A stretch of DNA of 64,000 nt from Hymenobacter psoromatis (GCF_020012125.1 NZ_JAIFAG010000001.1:1798001-1862000); one strand, 5' to 3'. Numbered from the stretch's first letter, positions 27,101 to 37,031 are shown. The notes: generated from the sequence alone by a model not told the origin. Program-made: numbers and translations.

Positions 27101-29794
27101 CAATTGGACCGAGTGGAATTGAAATGTCTGAACGACAAAGCCCCGAAGCCGTGAGCGCCTGGCTTCAATTGGACCGAGTGGAATTGAAATTTTTGGCGCG
27201 GACAGCGGCAAGCTGCGTTACTTCCTGCTTCAATTGGACCGAGTGGAATTGAAATTTGGCGCGGCTGCAAAGGGGCTTCGCGCTGCTGCAAGCTTCAATT
27301 GGACCGAGTGGAATTGAAATTTTGTTCGTGTTTGGTTCGTGCTTTGTGCTTTTATTTGCTTCAATTGGACCGAGTGGAATTGAAATAAGCGTGGCCCCTC
27401 GACCTCCAAATACGCGGCCGACGCTTCAATTGGACCGAGTGGAATTGAAATATGATAACCCGGCTTTGCCCACGTCCCTACCCCTGGCTTCAATTGGACC
27501 GAGTGGAATTGAAATTTATTTTGGTTTGGGCCTGGCTTAAAAAAGCCGCCAGGCTTCAATTGGACCGAGTGGAATTGAAATATTCCTTGAAATGCGGGGA
27601 GAGCTGCTTAGTTCCCGCTTCAATTGGACCGAGTGGAATTGAAATTACTTCTGGTCAATCCAGCGCGCCACGGGGTAGAATGCTTCAATTGGACCGAGTG
27701 GAATTGAAATTTTCTTCAAACTGTGGACGCTGAGCGTGCGGGCGCGCTTCAATTGGACCGAGTGGAATTGAAATAACCAAGCGGCGGCGGCAAGCTGATG
27801 AAACTGCAAGGCTTCAATTGGACCGAGTGGAATTGAAATTTCTCGGCCATTCTGTTCGCCGTGGATATGGCTTGGGCTTCAATTGGACCGAGTGGAATTG
27901 AAATGGGATTGGCAAAATAAGGGGGCTGGTGAGCAGCAAAGCTTCAATTGGACCGAGTGGAATTGAAATAATTCGGGGACATCTCGGTGCATCCGCAGTT
28001 CATCGGCTTCAATTGGACCGAGTGGAATTGAAATTGGGGAAGCCGGCGCACTGGCTGATAAAGCCGTCCTGGCTTCAATTGGACCGAGTGGAATTGAAAT
28101 TTGTTGAGGAGCCGTATCAGCACGTAGCTGTAATTGCGCTTCAATTGGACCGAGTGGAATTGAAATATGGGTCCAGGCAGCCCGGTACTGGGTTGGGGGC
28201 GGGCTTCAATTGGACCGAGTGGAATTGAAATAACTCGACCCCGCCGGCCTGTGGCTGGCCAGCGGTCGCTTCAATTGGACCGAGTGGAATTGAAATACAA
28301 GACAACCCGCGTGAATGCTGCCAGCCCCTTCAGCTTCAATTGGACCGAGTGGAATTGAAATCTATTCTGTTATTAGCCCTGGCCTACGTGGCCAAAGCGC
28401 TTCAATTGGACCGAGTGGAATTGAAATGCTACTAGCCCCGTGGTGCCGGTAGCCGCGGCCACCGCTTCAATTGGACCGAGTGGAATTGAAATGTACTACG
28501 CTACTGGTATGAAGAATACCTGCCTGAGAGCTTCAATTGGACCGAGTGGAATTGAAATTAGGCCTGCACCAGCGTGTCGCGGCTAGCCTTGGGCGCTTCA
28601 ATTGGACCGAGTGGAATTGAAATTTTCTGCGTGAATTTACGGAACGGCTGCTGGCGGCCGCTTCAATTGGACCGAGTGGAATTGAAATACTTCGCCCGCC
28701 TGCCGCGTGACCGTCCGGGGGGCGGCTTCAATTGGACCGAGTGGAATTGAAATACGACTGGAAATTCCTGCAAGCCCGTTACCAGAAGGCTTCAATTGGA
28801 CCGAGTGGAATTGAAATTTCTGAGGTCAATTTCTGGCAATGGATGGGCACCGAGCTTCAATTGGACCGAGTGGAATTGAAATCTGCTCAACGTTGCGCCG
28901 CCGCCGGACCCTACGGCCGGCTTCAATTGGACCGAGTGGAATTGAAATTGCTAGTCTCGCTTTTCTCTGCGGAACTGCACGTTGGCTTCAATTGGACCGA
29001 GTGGAATTGAAATGTAGCTGACGCACCTGACGCGCCCACCCCCGACCCGGCTTCAATTGGACCGAGTGGAATTGAAATACCACGAGGACGACTACAAGAG
29101 CTTCTGGCTCTGGCGCTTCAATTGGACCGAGTGGAATTGAAATACCTTCCTCTTCAAGGGCAAGGAACTGAACGCGGGGGGCTTCAATTGGACCGAGTGG
29201 AATTGAAATTTGCAAGGTCCCCGCCTGCTTGACCGCGCAACGGGAGGCTTCAATTGGACCGAGTGGAATTGAAATGTGGTCGTTCCGTTGCCGTTGCAAG
29301 GTCCCCGCCTGGCTTCAATTGGACCGAGTGGAATTGAAATACGCTTACGGCCACGTGGCCCATTGGGACAGTCGCCGCTTCAATTGGACCGAGTGGAATT
29401 GAAATTTGCAAGGTCCCCGCCTGCTTGACCGCGCAACGGGAGCTTCAATTGGACCGAGTGGAATTGAAATGTGGTCGTTCCGTTGCCGTTGCAAGGTCCC
29501 CGCCTGGCTTCAATTGGACCGAGTGGAATTGAAATACATCACCCGGCCGCAGCTCTGGCCTACCCAAGACCGCTTCAATTGGACCGAGTGGAATTGAAAT
29601 GATTTTAGCCTGGTGGGCACGGACGCGCCGGCCGGCGCTTCAATTGGACCGAGTGGAATTGAAATTAGGTGTCGTCGTCGAGTAGTGCGTCCTCGGCCTG
29701 GCTTCAATTGGACCGAGTGGAATTGAAATGCGTAGCCCAGCGCACAGTCCTCGAAAATAAGAATCGCTTCCATTGGGCCGAGTGGAATTATTAG
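24173..29794 (+). CRISPR. CRISPR array, 87 repeats and 86 spacers
   Basis: Repeat of 29 nt, GCTTCAATTG...(GACCGAGTGG)...AATTGAAAT, partly palindromic, with the 8-nt handle ATTGAAAT at the 3' end. By eye, 86 copies are identical and the last, at 29766, is degenerate. Repeat starts are 63-66 nt apart (spacers 34-37 nt, mostly 36). The palindromic repeat produces open frames on both strands, which are not genes. Repeat length and handle fit type I-B. A two-spacer block near the distal end is present twice, and two spacers overlap in sequence. Confidence 0.98.
29766..29794 (+). repeat. degenerate terminal CRISPR repeat
   Basis: Starts GCTTCCATTGGGCCG and ends ATTATTAG. It differs from the consensus at two internal bases and has lost the ATTGAAAT handle, so it marks the leader-distal (oldest) end. 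Confidence 0.9.
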
Positions 29795-29824
29795 GCTTCG
29801 ATTACTTAGCGTATCACTTTCTAG

Positions 29825-29876
29825 CTGACAAAGTACAGGCTCGCTGACCAAAGCCAGTGGGCCTGTACTTTGTCAG
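29825..29876. terminator. bidirectional hairpin between array and alaS
   Basis: Perfect 16-bp inverted repeat CTGACAAAGTACAGGC / GCCTGTACTTTGTCAG with a 20-nt loop. It lies between the convergent array transcript and alaS, and probably keeps each from running into the other. No long T run is present. Confidence 0.6.
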
Positions 29877-29894
29877 TGTCAGAACCTTAGCCCG

Positions 29895-32636
29895 CTAAAA
29901 GTTGGCCACCACCAGCGCCTCGGCGCGGGCCAGGGCAGCAGGCAAGCCGGCCGCGTTTTTGCCGCCAGCTGTGGCGAAGAACGGCTGGCCCCCGCCTCCC
30001 CCTTGAATATCCTTGGCCAGGTCACGCACCAGGGTGCTGGCGTTGAGCTTGCCAGCTTTAACTATGTCGTCGTCGAGCATCACGGCCAGCTGAGGCTTGC
30101 CGTCGAGGTCGGCGCCGAGAAACAGCACGAGGCCGGGCACGGCCTGGCGCAGGTCGTAGGCCAGCTTCTTGAGGTCGTCGGCGCTGCTGGCCTGCACCTG
30201 AGCGGCCAGGAATTTCACGCTCCCCAGGTCCTTCACCTGGCCCACAAGCTGCGCCTTTTGTTGGTTGATTTGCTGCTGGCCAAACTGCTCAATTTGCTTG
30301 CGCAGGGTGGCAATTTCATCGGTCTGCTTTTCCAGCGAAGTCAGCAGGTGCTGCGGGTTGCCGAGGGCCTCGCGCACTTGGTTCAGCAAGTCAATCTGCT
30401 GGTCCACGAAGGCTTCGGCCGCGCCGGCCGTTACGGCCTCGATGCGGCGCACACCCGCACCCACAGCGCTCTCAGTCGTTATTTTGAAGTAGCCGATGCT
30501 GCCCGTGTTGGCCACGTGCAGGCCGCCGCACAGCTCCACCGAGTACTCTTTGTCGAAGGTGATGACGCGCACAAACTCGCCGTACTTCTCGCCAAACAAG
30601 GCCATCGCACCCAGGTTTTTGGCCTCCGCAATGGGCACGTTGCGGCGCTCGACCAGCGGAATCTGCTGGCGGATGCGCGCATTTACTACCTCCTCAATTT
30701 CGCGCAATTGCGCCTCTGTCACTTTGGTGAAGTGCGAGAAGTCGAAGCGCAGCAGCTTTTCATTCACCAGCGAGCCTTTTTGCTGCACGTGGCTGCCCAG
30801 CACCTGGCGCAGCGCGGCTTGCAGCAAGTGCGTGGCCGTGTGGTTGTTGCGAATGAGCGTACGCCGCGCCGCATCGGGCCGGGCGCGCAGCTCGGCCGTT
30901 AGCTCCTGCGGCAGGCTTAGCGTGGTATGGATAATGAGGTCGTTTTCCTTCTTCGTGTCAATCACGCGCAGCTTATCGAAGTCGCTTTCGAGGTAGCCGG
31001 TGTCGCCCGTCTGGCCGCCGCTTTCGGCGTAGAAGGGCGTTTGGTCGAGCACCAGCTGGTACTCGATTTTGCCCTTTTTGTCGATTTTGCGGTAGCGCAG
31101 CAGGCGGGCGTTGGCCTCGTCGTGGTCGTAGCCCACAAACTCGTTGGGCGCGTCGTGCTCGGTCACGGTCACCCAGTCCGATTGCTCAGTTTCCTGGGCG
31201 TTGCGGCTGCGGTTTTTCTGCTCGGCTAGTAACTTATCGAATTCTACCTCCCAACTGGTATGCAGTTCGGCTCTGTCAGAACTCTCTCTAATAATTAATT
31301 GAGTCAAGTCTTTCGGAAATCCATACCTATCAGATAGAATAAAGACATCCTCACCAGTGAGATAGATAACCAGGCCATCTATAGATTCGCCTCGCGTTTG
31401 ATAAGCCTTTTTTGTGCCTTCATACTGGCTATGAATCCGGCTCTCAAGCATATTAAGCCCAGCTTCTAAGGTTCTGAGAAAAGTAGTTTCTTCTTCCTCA
31501 ATCACCCGCGTCACAAACGCCTGCTGGGCTTTCAGTTCGGGGAAGATGCTGGCCATCTGGTCAGCCAGCACCGGCACGAGCTTGTAGAGAAAAGGCTGCT
31601 TCTGGTTCAGGCTCGAAAAAGCGTAGCGCACCGCCCGGCGCAAAATGCGCCGAATCACGTAGCCGGCCTTCACGTTGCTGGGCAGCTGGCCATCGGCAAT
31701 GGTGAAGGCGATGGCCCGGATGTGGTCGGCCAGCACCCGAATGGCGATGTCAGTTTTCTCGTCTTCGGTGGTCGGCAGGTCGGTGACGGTGGCCGGCGAG
31801 GTGCCCTTATACACTACCCCCGCTTCCTTGGCAATAAACTGGATAAGCGGCTGAAATACATTGGTATCGTAGTTCGATTTCACGCCCGATACGGCCATCA
31901 TCAGGCGCTCGAAGCCCATGCCGGTATCCACGCTTTGGGCGGGCAGCTTGATGAGCGACTTGTCGGCCAGCCGCTGGAATTCCATGAACACGTTGTTCCA
32001 GACCTCCACTACTTGCGGGTGGTCGGCGTTCACCAGCTCGCGGCCCGATTTGGCGGCGCGCTCCTCATCCGAGCGCAGGTCGATGTGGATTTCGGTGCAT
32101 GGGCCGCAGGGTCCAGTGTCGCCCATCTCCCAGAAGTTGTCCTTCTTGTTGCCGGGCAAAATGCGGTCGTCGGTGGTGTACTGCCGCCACAGGGCCTGCG
32201 TTTCGGTATCGGGGCCGGTGCCGTCGGCAGCATCACCGGCAAAATACGTCACATATAGGCGGTCTTTTTCGAGCTTAAATACGTCCGTAAGTAGTTCCCA
32301 GGCCCAGTTGATAGCGTCTTTTTTGAAATAATCGCCGAAAGACCAGTTGCCCAGCATCTCGAACATTGTGTGGTGGTAGGTATCGTAGCCTACCTCTTCC
32401 AAATCGTTGTGCTTACCACTGACGCGCAGGCACTTCTGCGTATCAGCAATGCGCTTGTAGGGCGCCGGCTTGTTGCCCAGGAAGTAGTCTTTGAACGGTG
32501 CCATGCCGCTGTTGATGAACAGCAGCGTGGGGTCGTCCTTGACCACGAGCGGGGCCGAGGGCACGATGTGGTGGCCTTTAGAAGCGAAGAAATCGAGGAA
32601 TTGCTGGCGAACGTGCGCGGCGGTGGGGAGCGACAT
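29895..32636 (-). CDS. alaS: alanine-tRNA ligase
   Basis: Attaches alanine to tRNA-Ala and edits mischarged Ser/Gly. About 913 aa from MSLPTAAHVRQQFLDFFASK. A longer frame adds 22 atypical residues and would start upstream of the TACCTTTG promoter element. Class II catalytic core (LLFINSGMAPFKDYFLG; GDTGPCGPCTEIH), editing domain zinc motifs (NHTATHLLQAALR; VELCGGLHVANTG) and C-terminal DHHA1 (IQGGGGGQPFFA) are all present. A stretch near 31235-31500 (around residues 380-465) is clearly more AT-rich than the rest, yet encodes normal AlaRS sequence. Confidence 0.97.
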   Translation of the reverse strand: MSLPTAAHVRQQFLDFFASKGHHIVPSAPLVVKDDPTLLFINSGMAPFKDYFLGNKPAPYKRIADTQKCLRVSGKHNDLEEVGYDTYHHTMFEMLGNWSFGDYFKKDAINWAWELLTDVFKLEKDRLYVTYFAGDAADGTGPDTETQALWRQYTTDDRILPGNKKDNFWEMGDTGPCGPCTEIHIDLRSDEERAAKSGRELVNADHPQVVEVWNNVFMEFQRLADKSLIKLPAQSVDTGMGFERLMMAVSGVKSNYDTNVFQPLIQFIAKEAGVVYKGTSPATVTDLPTTEDEKTDIAIRVLADHIRAIAFTIADGQLPSNVKAGYVIRRILRRAVRYAFSSLNQKQPFLYKLVPVLADQMASIFPELKAQQAFVTRVIEEEETTFLRTLEAGLNMLESRIHSQYEGTKKAYQTRGESIDGLVIYLTGEDVFILSDRYGFPKDLTQLIIRESSDRAELHTSWEVEFDKLLAEQKNRSRNAQETEQSDWVTVTEHDAPNEFVGYDHDEANARLLRYRKIDKKGKIEYQLVLDQTPFYAESGGQTGDTGYLESDFDKLRVIDTKKENDLIIHTTLSLPQELTAELRARPDAARRTLIRNNHTATHLLQAALRQVLGSHVQQKGSLVNEKLLRFDFSHFTKVTEAQLREIEEVVNARIRQQIPLVERRNVPIAEAKNLGAMALFGEKYGEFVRVITFDKEYSVELCGGLHVANTGSIGYFKITTESAVGAGVRRIEAVTAGAAEAFVDQQIDLLNQVREALGNPQHLLTSLEKQTDEIATLRKQIEQFGQQQINQQKAQLVGQVKDLGSVKFLAAQVQASSADDLKKLAYDLRQAVPGLVLFLGADLDGKPQLAVMLDDDIVKAGKLNASTLVRDLAKDIQGGGGGQPFFATAGGKNAAGLPAALARAEALVVANF

Positions 32637-32680
32637 GGCTTTACTGAAATCGGCCCAAAGGAGCGGGGCCGGCGGCGGGG

Positions 32681-32688
32681 CAAAGGTA
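32681..32688 (-). promoter_or_regulatory. alaS -7 element
   Basis: TACCTTTG on the reverse strand, exact TAnnTTTG, 44 nt before the chosen alaS start. It lies inside the longer possible coding frame, which supports the shorter protein. Confidence 0.55.
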
Positions 32689-32831
32689 GCCTGCGTAAAC
32701 ACTCGCGCGAAACCGGCCGTTCACCCCTGGCCCATGCGGCCCCGGCCGGGGGGTAGGGACCGGCGCGCGGCTAGCCGTGTATCTTGCGGTGCTGAACCGG
32801 CCTTCTTCTTATTCTTAGCCCCTATTTTGTG

Positions 32832-33896
32832 ATGTCGTTTCGTTTTTTGGCCAGTTTGGGACGGCGAGTGCTACCGGGCTTTTTAGCGCTGGCGCTGGGC
32901 CACGCAGCCCGCGCCCAATCGGCCCCGGCCAGGCGGGCAACGACCTCGGCCGCCCGGCCGCACCTGGGCAAGGTGCTGGGCGCCGATATCTCCTTCCTAC
33001 CCCAGCTGGAAGCGCGGGGCCTGAAGTTTTCGGACAAAGGCGTGGAAAAAGACGCCATCCAAATCCTCAAAGACCACCATTTCAACTACATCCGGCTGCG
33101 GATTTTCAACAACCCGGCGGCCGATAGCGGCTACTCGCCCGGCAAGGGCTTTTGCGATTTGCCGCATACCCTGGCCATGGCCAGGCGCGTGAAGGCCGCC
33201 GGCCTGAAGCTGCTGCTCGACTTCCACTACTCCGACACCTGGGCCGACCCGCAGAAGCAGTTCAAGCCCCTGGCCTGGAAAGAGCTGCACGGCGCGGCGC
33301 TGGCCCAGGCCGTGCACGACTACACCAAAGAAGTATTGCTGGCCCTGCAAGCCCAGGGCACCCTGCCCGATATGGTGCAGGTGGGCAACGAAATCAACCA
33401 CGGCCTGCTGTGGCCCGACGCCCGCGTGCAACTCCCTGACAGCCTGAGTCGCTATGACACGTTGGCCCAGCTGGCGCAAGCTGGCTCCCGCGCCGTGCGC
33501 GAGGTGAACCCCCAAACGCTGGTAATGCTGCACATTGCGCTCGGCGGCCAGACCCAGCTTTCCAACGCCTGGCTCGACCGGATGCAGGCCCGCAAAGTGG
33601 ACTTTGACGTGATTGGCGAATCGTACTATCCCAAATGGCACGGCACCATTCCCGACCTCAAGGCCAATCTCACGCAGCTGGCCCGGCGCTACCCCCAGGA
33701 TATTGTGGTGGTCGAGTATTCGGAGCGCAAGCTGGAAGTTAACGACGTGGTTTTCAATCTACCCGGCGGCAAAGGCAAGGGCAGCTTCATCTGGGAGCCG
33801 CTCAATACCTGGGAGGCCGTCTTCGACAAGCAGGGCCGCGCCAACGACCTGCTGCCGCTCTACGATGAGATTAGTCGGAAATATAAAATTCAGTAA
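32832..33896 (+). CDS. arabinogalactan endo-beta-1,4-galactanase (GH53)
   Basis: 354 aa secreted glycoside hydrolase that cuts beta-1,4-galactan. An N-terminal signal peptide (MSFRFLASLGRRVLPGFLALALGHAARAQ) targets it to the periplasm or outside. GH53 features: LGADISFLPQLEARG, YIRLRIFNNP, LLDFHYSDTWADP, acid/base Glu in QVGNEINHGLLWP (about residue 180) and nucleophile Glu in VVVEYSER (about 292). No SusCD pair is adjacent. It is divergent from alaS. Confidence 0.94.
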   Translation: MSFRFLASLGRRVLPGFLALALGHAARAQSAPARRATTSAARPHLGKVLGADISFLPQLEARGLKFSDKGVEKDAIQILKDHHFNYIRLRIFNNPAADSGYSPGKGFCDLPHTLAMARRVKAAGLKLLLDFHYSDTWADPQKQFKPLAWKELHGAALAQAVHDYTKEVLLALQAQGTLPDMVQVGNEINHGLLWPDARVQLPDSLSRYDTLAQLAQAGSRAVREVNPQTLVMLHIALGGQTQLSNAWLDRMQARKVDFDVIGESYYPKWHGTIPDLKANLTQLARRYPQDIVVVEYSERKLEVNDVVFNLPGGKGKGSFIWEPLNTWEAVFDKQGRANDLLPLYDEISRKYKIQ

Positions 33897-33921
33897 CTTC
33901 GCCCGCCCCTACCCGTCCATT

Positions 33922-34278
33922 ATGCCCTACAAAGAGCGCGACATTACCAAGCAGTATTTCACCATCGGCGAGGTGGCCGAGCAGTTCGGCGTGGCTACTT
34001 CGCTCATCCGCTTCTGGGAAACGGAGTTTGACGAGCTGAACCCGCGCAAAAGCAAGAAGGGCAACCGCCTCTTCACGCAGTCCGACGTGGACACCTTTCG
34101 CACTATCTATCACCTGGTTAAGGAGCGCGGCTACACCATCGCCGGCGCCCGCGAAATGCTGAAGCAGAAGGGCGGCCAGCTCAAAGACAAGATTGACGTG
34201 ATTCAAAGCCTGGAAAAAGTGCGCGGCTTTTTAGTGAATCTGAAGAAGGAAATCGACGCCGCGCAAAAGGGCGAGTAG
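33922..34278 (+). CDS. MerR-family transcriptional regulator
   Basis: 118 aa. The winged helix-turn-helix is near the N-terminus (YFTIGEVAEQFGVATSLIR then FWETEFDELNPRKSKKGNR), followed by LFTQSDVDTFRTIYHLVKERGYTIAGAREML and a short coiled coil. No effector domain or Cys sensor is present, so it is a short MerR type common in Bacteroidota, of unknown target. It starts 25 nt after the GH53 stop. A longer open frame in another phase overlaps both genes but is a shadow. Confidence 0.9.
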   Translation: MPYKERDITKQYFTIGEVAEQFGVATSLIRFWETEFDELNPRKSKKGNRLFTQSDVDTFRTIYHLVKERGYTIAGAREMLKQKGGQLKDKIDVIQSLEKVRGFLVNLKKEIDAAQKGE

Positions 34279-34308
34279 CTATTTTTTGAGAATCTTAATA
34301 CTTGATAT

Positions 34309-34410
34309 AGACGGTCATGCTGAGCCTGTCGAAGCATCTCTACCGCGCCGTTTGGGTAGTAATTCAAACGGCGCGGTAGAGATGCTTCGACAGGCTCAGC
34401 ATGACCGTCT
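34309..34410. repeat. 46-bp perfect inverted repeat, dispersed palindromic element
   Basis: AGACGGTCATGCTGAGCC... is mirrored exactly, with a 10-nt loop GGTAGTAATT. The arm contains GTCATGCTGAGCCTGTCGAA, a sequence I recall as a recurrent intergenic element in related genomes. It lies between the MerR gene and dprA, with no open frame. Confidence 0.85.
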
Positions 34411-34434
34411 ATTATTTTTGGATAGTTTCCGTTA

Positions 34435-35562
34435 ATGCCCCATAATTCCGACGACCTCTACCACGAGCTGGCCCTGACGCTGCTGCCCGGCATCGGCCCG
34501 CAGCTGACGCGGCAGCTGATGAGCTACGGCAGCTCGGCCAAAAACGTGTTTTCACTGCCGCCCGGCAAGCTGCGACGCATACCGGGGGTAGGCGAAGCCA
34601 CCGTCAAAATCCTGACCGGCCCCGCCCGCGGCCAGGCCCTTGCGCAGGCCGAAGCCAGCCTGCGCAAGGCCGAAAAAGAGGGGGTAGCGATTCTGTTTTA
34701 CACCAGCAAACAGTTTCCGGCCCGCCTCAAGCTCATCCCCGATGCGCCGGTGCTGCTCTACTACCAGGGCCCGGCCGACCTGAACGCGCCCAAAGCCGTG
34801 GCCATCGTGGGCACGCGCCAGGCCACCGAGTATGGCCGCGAGCAAACCGAAGCCCTAGTGCGCGGCCTGGTGCCGCACAACCCATTGGTCGTCAGTGGCC
34901 TCGCTTACGGCATTGATATTCTGGCCCACCGCGCTGCCTTGCAGGAAGGGCTGGCCACGGTGGGCGTAATGGCCACCGGCCTCGACGTCATTTACCCCGC
35001 CGCGCACCGCAAAACGGCCGAAAAGATGCGCGAAACTGGCGGCCTGCTCACCGAGTTTGCCTTCGGCACGCAGCCCGACCGCTACAACTTTCCGCAGCGC
35101 AACCGCGTCATCGCGGGCCTGGCCGATGGCACGGTGGTAGTAGAAGCCGCTGAAAAAGGCGGCGCGCTCATCACCGCCGAGCTGGCCCTGAGCTACGACC
35201 GCGACGTGCTGGCCGTGCCCGGCAATGTGTCGTCGGCCGCGTCGGCGGGCTGCAACAATTTAATTAAAGCCAACAAGGCCGCGCTCTACTCCAAGCCCGC
35301 CGATTTGGAACAGCTCCTGAATTGGGATGCCGCCCTGTACCAGAGCGGGAAATTTCAGCCGCCTCCCTCCTACTCACCCGCCGATTTTTCGGTTGAAGAA
35401 TTCGCGCTCATCACCGTTTTGCTAGTCACTAAAGAAGCCCTGATGGACGACCTGGCTTGGCGAGCGCAGCTGCCCATTCACCAGGTAGCCTCGCTGCTGC
35501 TGGTCCTGGAATTTCGGGGGGTGGTGCGAGCGCTGCCGGGCAAGAAATTCGTACTGATTTAA
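34435..35562 (+). CDS. dprA: DNA-processing protein DprA (Smf)
   Basis: 375 aa cytoplasmic protein that loads RecA on incoming single-stranded DNA in natural transformation. An N-terminal helix-hairpin-helix region (LTLLPGIGPQLTRQLM, RRIPGVGEATVKIL) is followed by the Rossmann-like core: VAIVGTRQATEYGRE, VVSGLAYGIDILAH, GLDVIYPAAHR, FPQRNRVIAGLADGTVVVEA and GALITAELAL. The C-terminal winged-helix domain (about 310-375) is present. Confidence 0.96.
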   Translation: MPHNSDDLYHELALTLLPGIGPQLTRQLMSYGSSAKNVFSLPPGKLRRIPGVGEATVKILTGPARGQALAQAEASLRKAEKEGVAILFYTSKQFPARLKLIPDAPVLLYYQGPADLNAPKAVAIVGTRQATEYGREQTEALVRGLVPHNPLVVSGLAYGIDILAHRAALQEGLATVGVMATGLDVIYPAAHRKTAEKMRETGGLLTEFAFGTQPDRYNFPQRNRVIAGLADGTVVVEAAEKGGALITAELALSYDRDVLAVPGNVSSAASAGCNNLIKANKAALYSKPADLEQLLNWDAALYQSGKFQPPPSYSPADFSVEEFALITVLLVTKEALMDDLAWRAQLPIHQVASLLLVLEFRGVVRALPGKKFVLI

Positions 35563-35738
35563 TCGCGGTGCGAACGACCATGCGCACTGGCGCTCGCCCA
35601 CGGATTAGTGAGTTAGCGTTACTTGTGACCTCCCAGTTTACTTCAAAATTTCTTGAAATAAGTTGCTAAATAGGCCCGCGTAGCATTGGTTTACGTTGGT
35701 AGCTGCAGCCCGCCCCGGCCGCCCCCTACCCCCTTGTC

Positions 35739-36548
35739 ATGCTGTTGTTTAATGATGAGCTCCTTCAGGAGCAAGCCTTTAGCTTTCCCTTACCCAATCG
35801 TGGGCTGGCCTTCGGCGACGGATTTTTTGAAACCCTAATTTTTGCCGAAGGCCGCCTTCGCCTGGCTGCCGACCACTGCGCCCGAATGCAGCGGGCCGCT
35901 GCTGCCCTGCACCTGGCCCTACCCCCTACCTTGGCCACCAGCCACGCGCTGGCCGCTACCCTGGCTCGGCTGGCGCAGGCCAATGCCCTGAACGCCGCCC
36001 GGCTGCGCTTGCAAGTATGGCGGGCGGGCGGCGGGCGCTATACCCCGCCCACCGCCGTAGCCGAGTGGCTGGCCACCGCCGAGCCCCACGTGCCCGACGA
36101 GTCGGCGTTGCACCAGGTTAATTTTGCCCGCGAAACGCAGTCGGTTTTCTCGCCCCTGAGCTTTTGCAAGGGGCCGCAGGCCTGGCTCTACGTGCGCGCC
36201 GCCCACGAGCGGCAGCAGCGCGGACTAGCTGAAATTATTCTCTGCGACGCGGCTGGCCACGTAGCCGAAGGCGGGGCGGCAGCCATTTTCTGGCTGCAAG
36301 CCAATGTTTTATATACCCCGGCGCTGGCTACCGGCTGCGTAGCCGGCGTGCGCCGGGCGGCCGTGCTACGGGCGGCCCCCGCGGCGGGCCTTACTTGCCG
36401 CGAAGGACTTTTTTCGGCGGACGACCTGCTGCGGGCCGAGGCAGTTTTCACGGCCAACGTGGCCGCCGTGCGGGCCGTGCGGGGGGTAGGGAACCATCGC
36501 TTCGCGGCTCCGGCCCCCGCCCTGCTGGCACGGCTGGGTGCAGTTTAA
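35739..36548 (+). CDS. class IV aminotransferase (PabC/IlvE-like)
   Basis: 269 aa PLP enzyme of fold type IV. NRGLAFGDGFFETL near residue 20 and the catalytic Lys in FCKGPQAWLYVRAA (about 143) are recognisable, followed by EIILCDAAGHVAEGGAAAIFWL and TGCVAGVRRAAVL (phosphate cup). Size and the GDGFFET motif favour aminodeoxychorismate lyase, but branched-chain or D-amino acid aminotransferases share them. It stands alone. Confidence 0.85.
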   Translation: MLLFNDELLQEQAFSFPLPNRGLAFGDGFFETLIFAEGRLRLAADHCARMQRAAAALHLALPPTLATSHALAATLARLAQANALNAARLRLQVWRAGGGRYTPPTAVAEWLATAEPHVPDESALHQVNFARETQSVFSPLSFCKGPQAWLYVRAAHERQQRGLAEIILCDAAGHVAEGGAAAIFWLQANVLYTPALATGCVAGVRRAAVLRAAPAAGLTCREGLFSADDLLRAEAVFTANVAAVRAVRGVGNHRFAAPAPALLARLGAV

Positions 36549-36567
36549 GCACTCAGCGACTCTTGGG

Positions 36568-36753
36568 CTACTGCGCGGTGCGCTCTACGGCGCGCAGGGC
36601 TTGCAGGCGCTGCCAGTCGGACTGATGGTGGCGCAGGTCGGCCTCCGTAACCTGGTGAGTGGCAAGTACCACGGCCCGCGGGCCATAACCCAAATGCAGC
36701 GCGCTGAAAGCTATTAGCGAGCGATGCAGGGTAGAGAGTGGGGAAATGCGCAT
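36568..36753 (-). CDS. hypothetical small protein
   Basis: 61 aa: MRISPLSTLHRSLIAFSALHLG then a Tyr/Gly segment and a polar helical end (LRHHQSDWQRLQALR). It is preceded by an AT-rich 270-nt region that could hold a promoter. No family is recognised. Coding status is uncertain. Confidence 0.4.
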   Translation of the reverse strand: MRISPLSTLHRSLIAFSALHLGYGPRAVVLATHQVTEADLRHHQSDWQRLQALRAVERTAQ

Positions 36754-37031
36754 GGCAGAAGCAGTAACAAAGTCAACGAATGGGGACGGCCTTAGAATAC
36801 AATTTAAATGCCAAACTTCGAATTTGAATTAAACTAAAAAAAAGCGCTTAAAGAGGGTTTAAAACGTTTTTTAAGGTAAATTATGCAAAATACTACGCGT
36901 TATTTTGTATTGTTAAATCAAAAAATTTTACTAAGAAGTTATTCTCTTCTCACCCCATTTGCCCGCGCGCTTTTGGTCCTTGGCGCGTGCTGGCTGCCGT
37001 TGGCCGAAGGCGAACCAGCAGCCGGGTGTTC

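Noticed and set aside
24245..29851. Many 60-110 aa open frames with peptides like LQLDRVELK and FNWTEWN
   Set aside because: They are translations of the CRISPR repeat in different frames on both strands, not genes.
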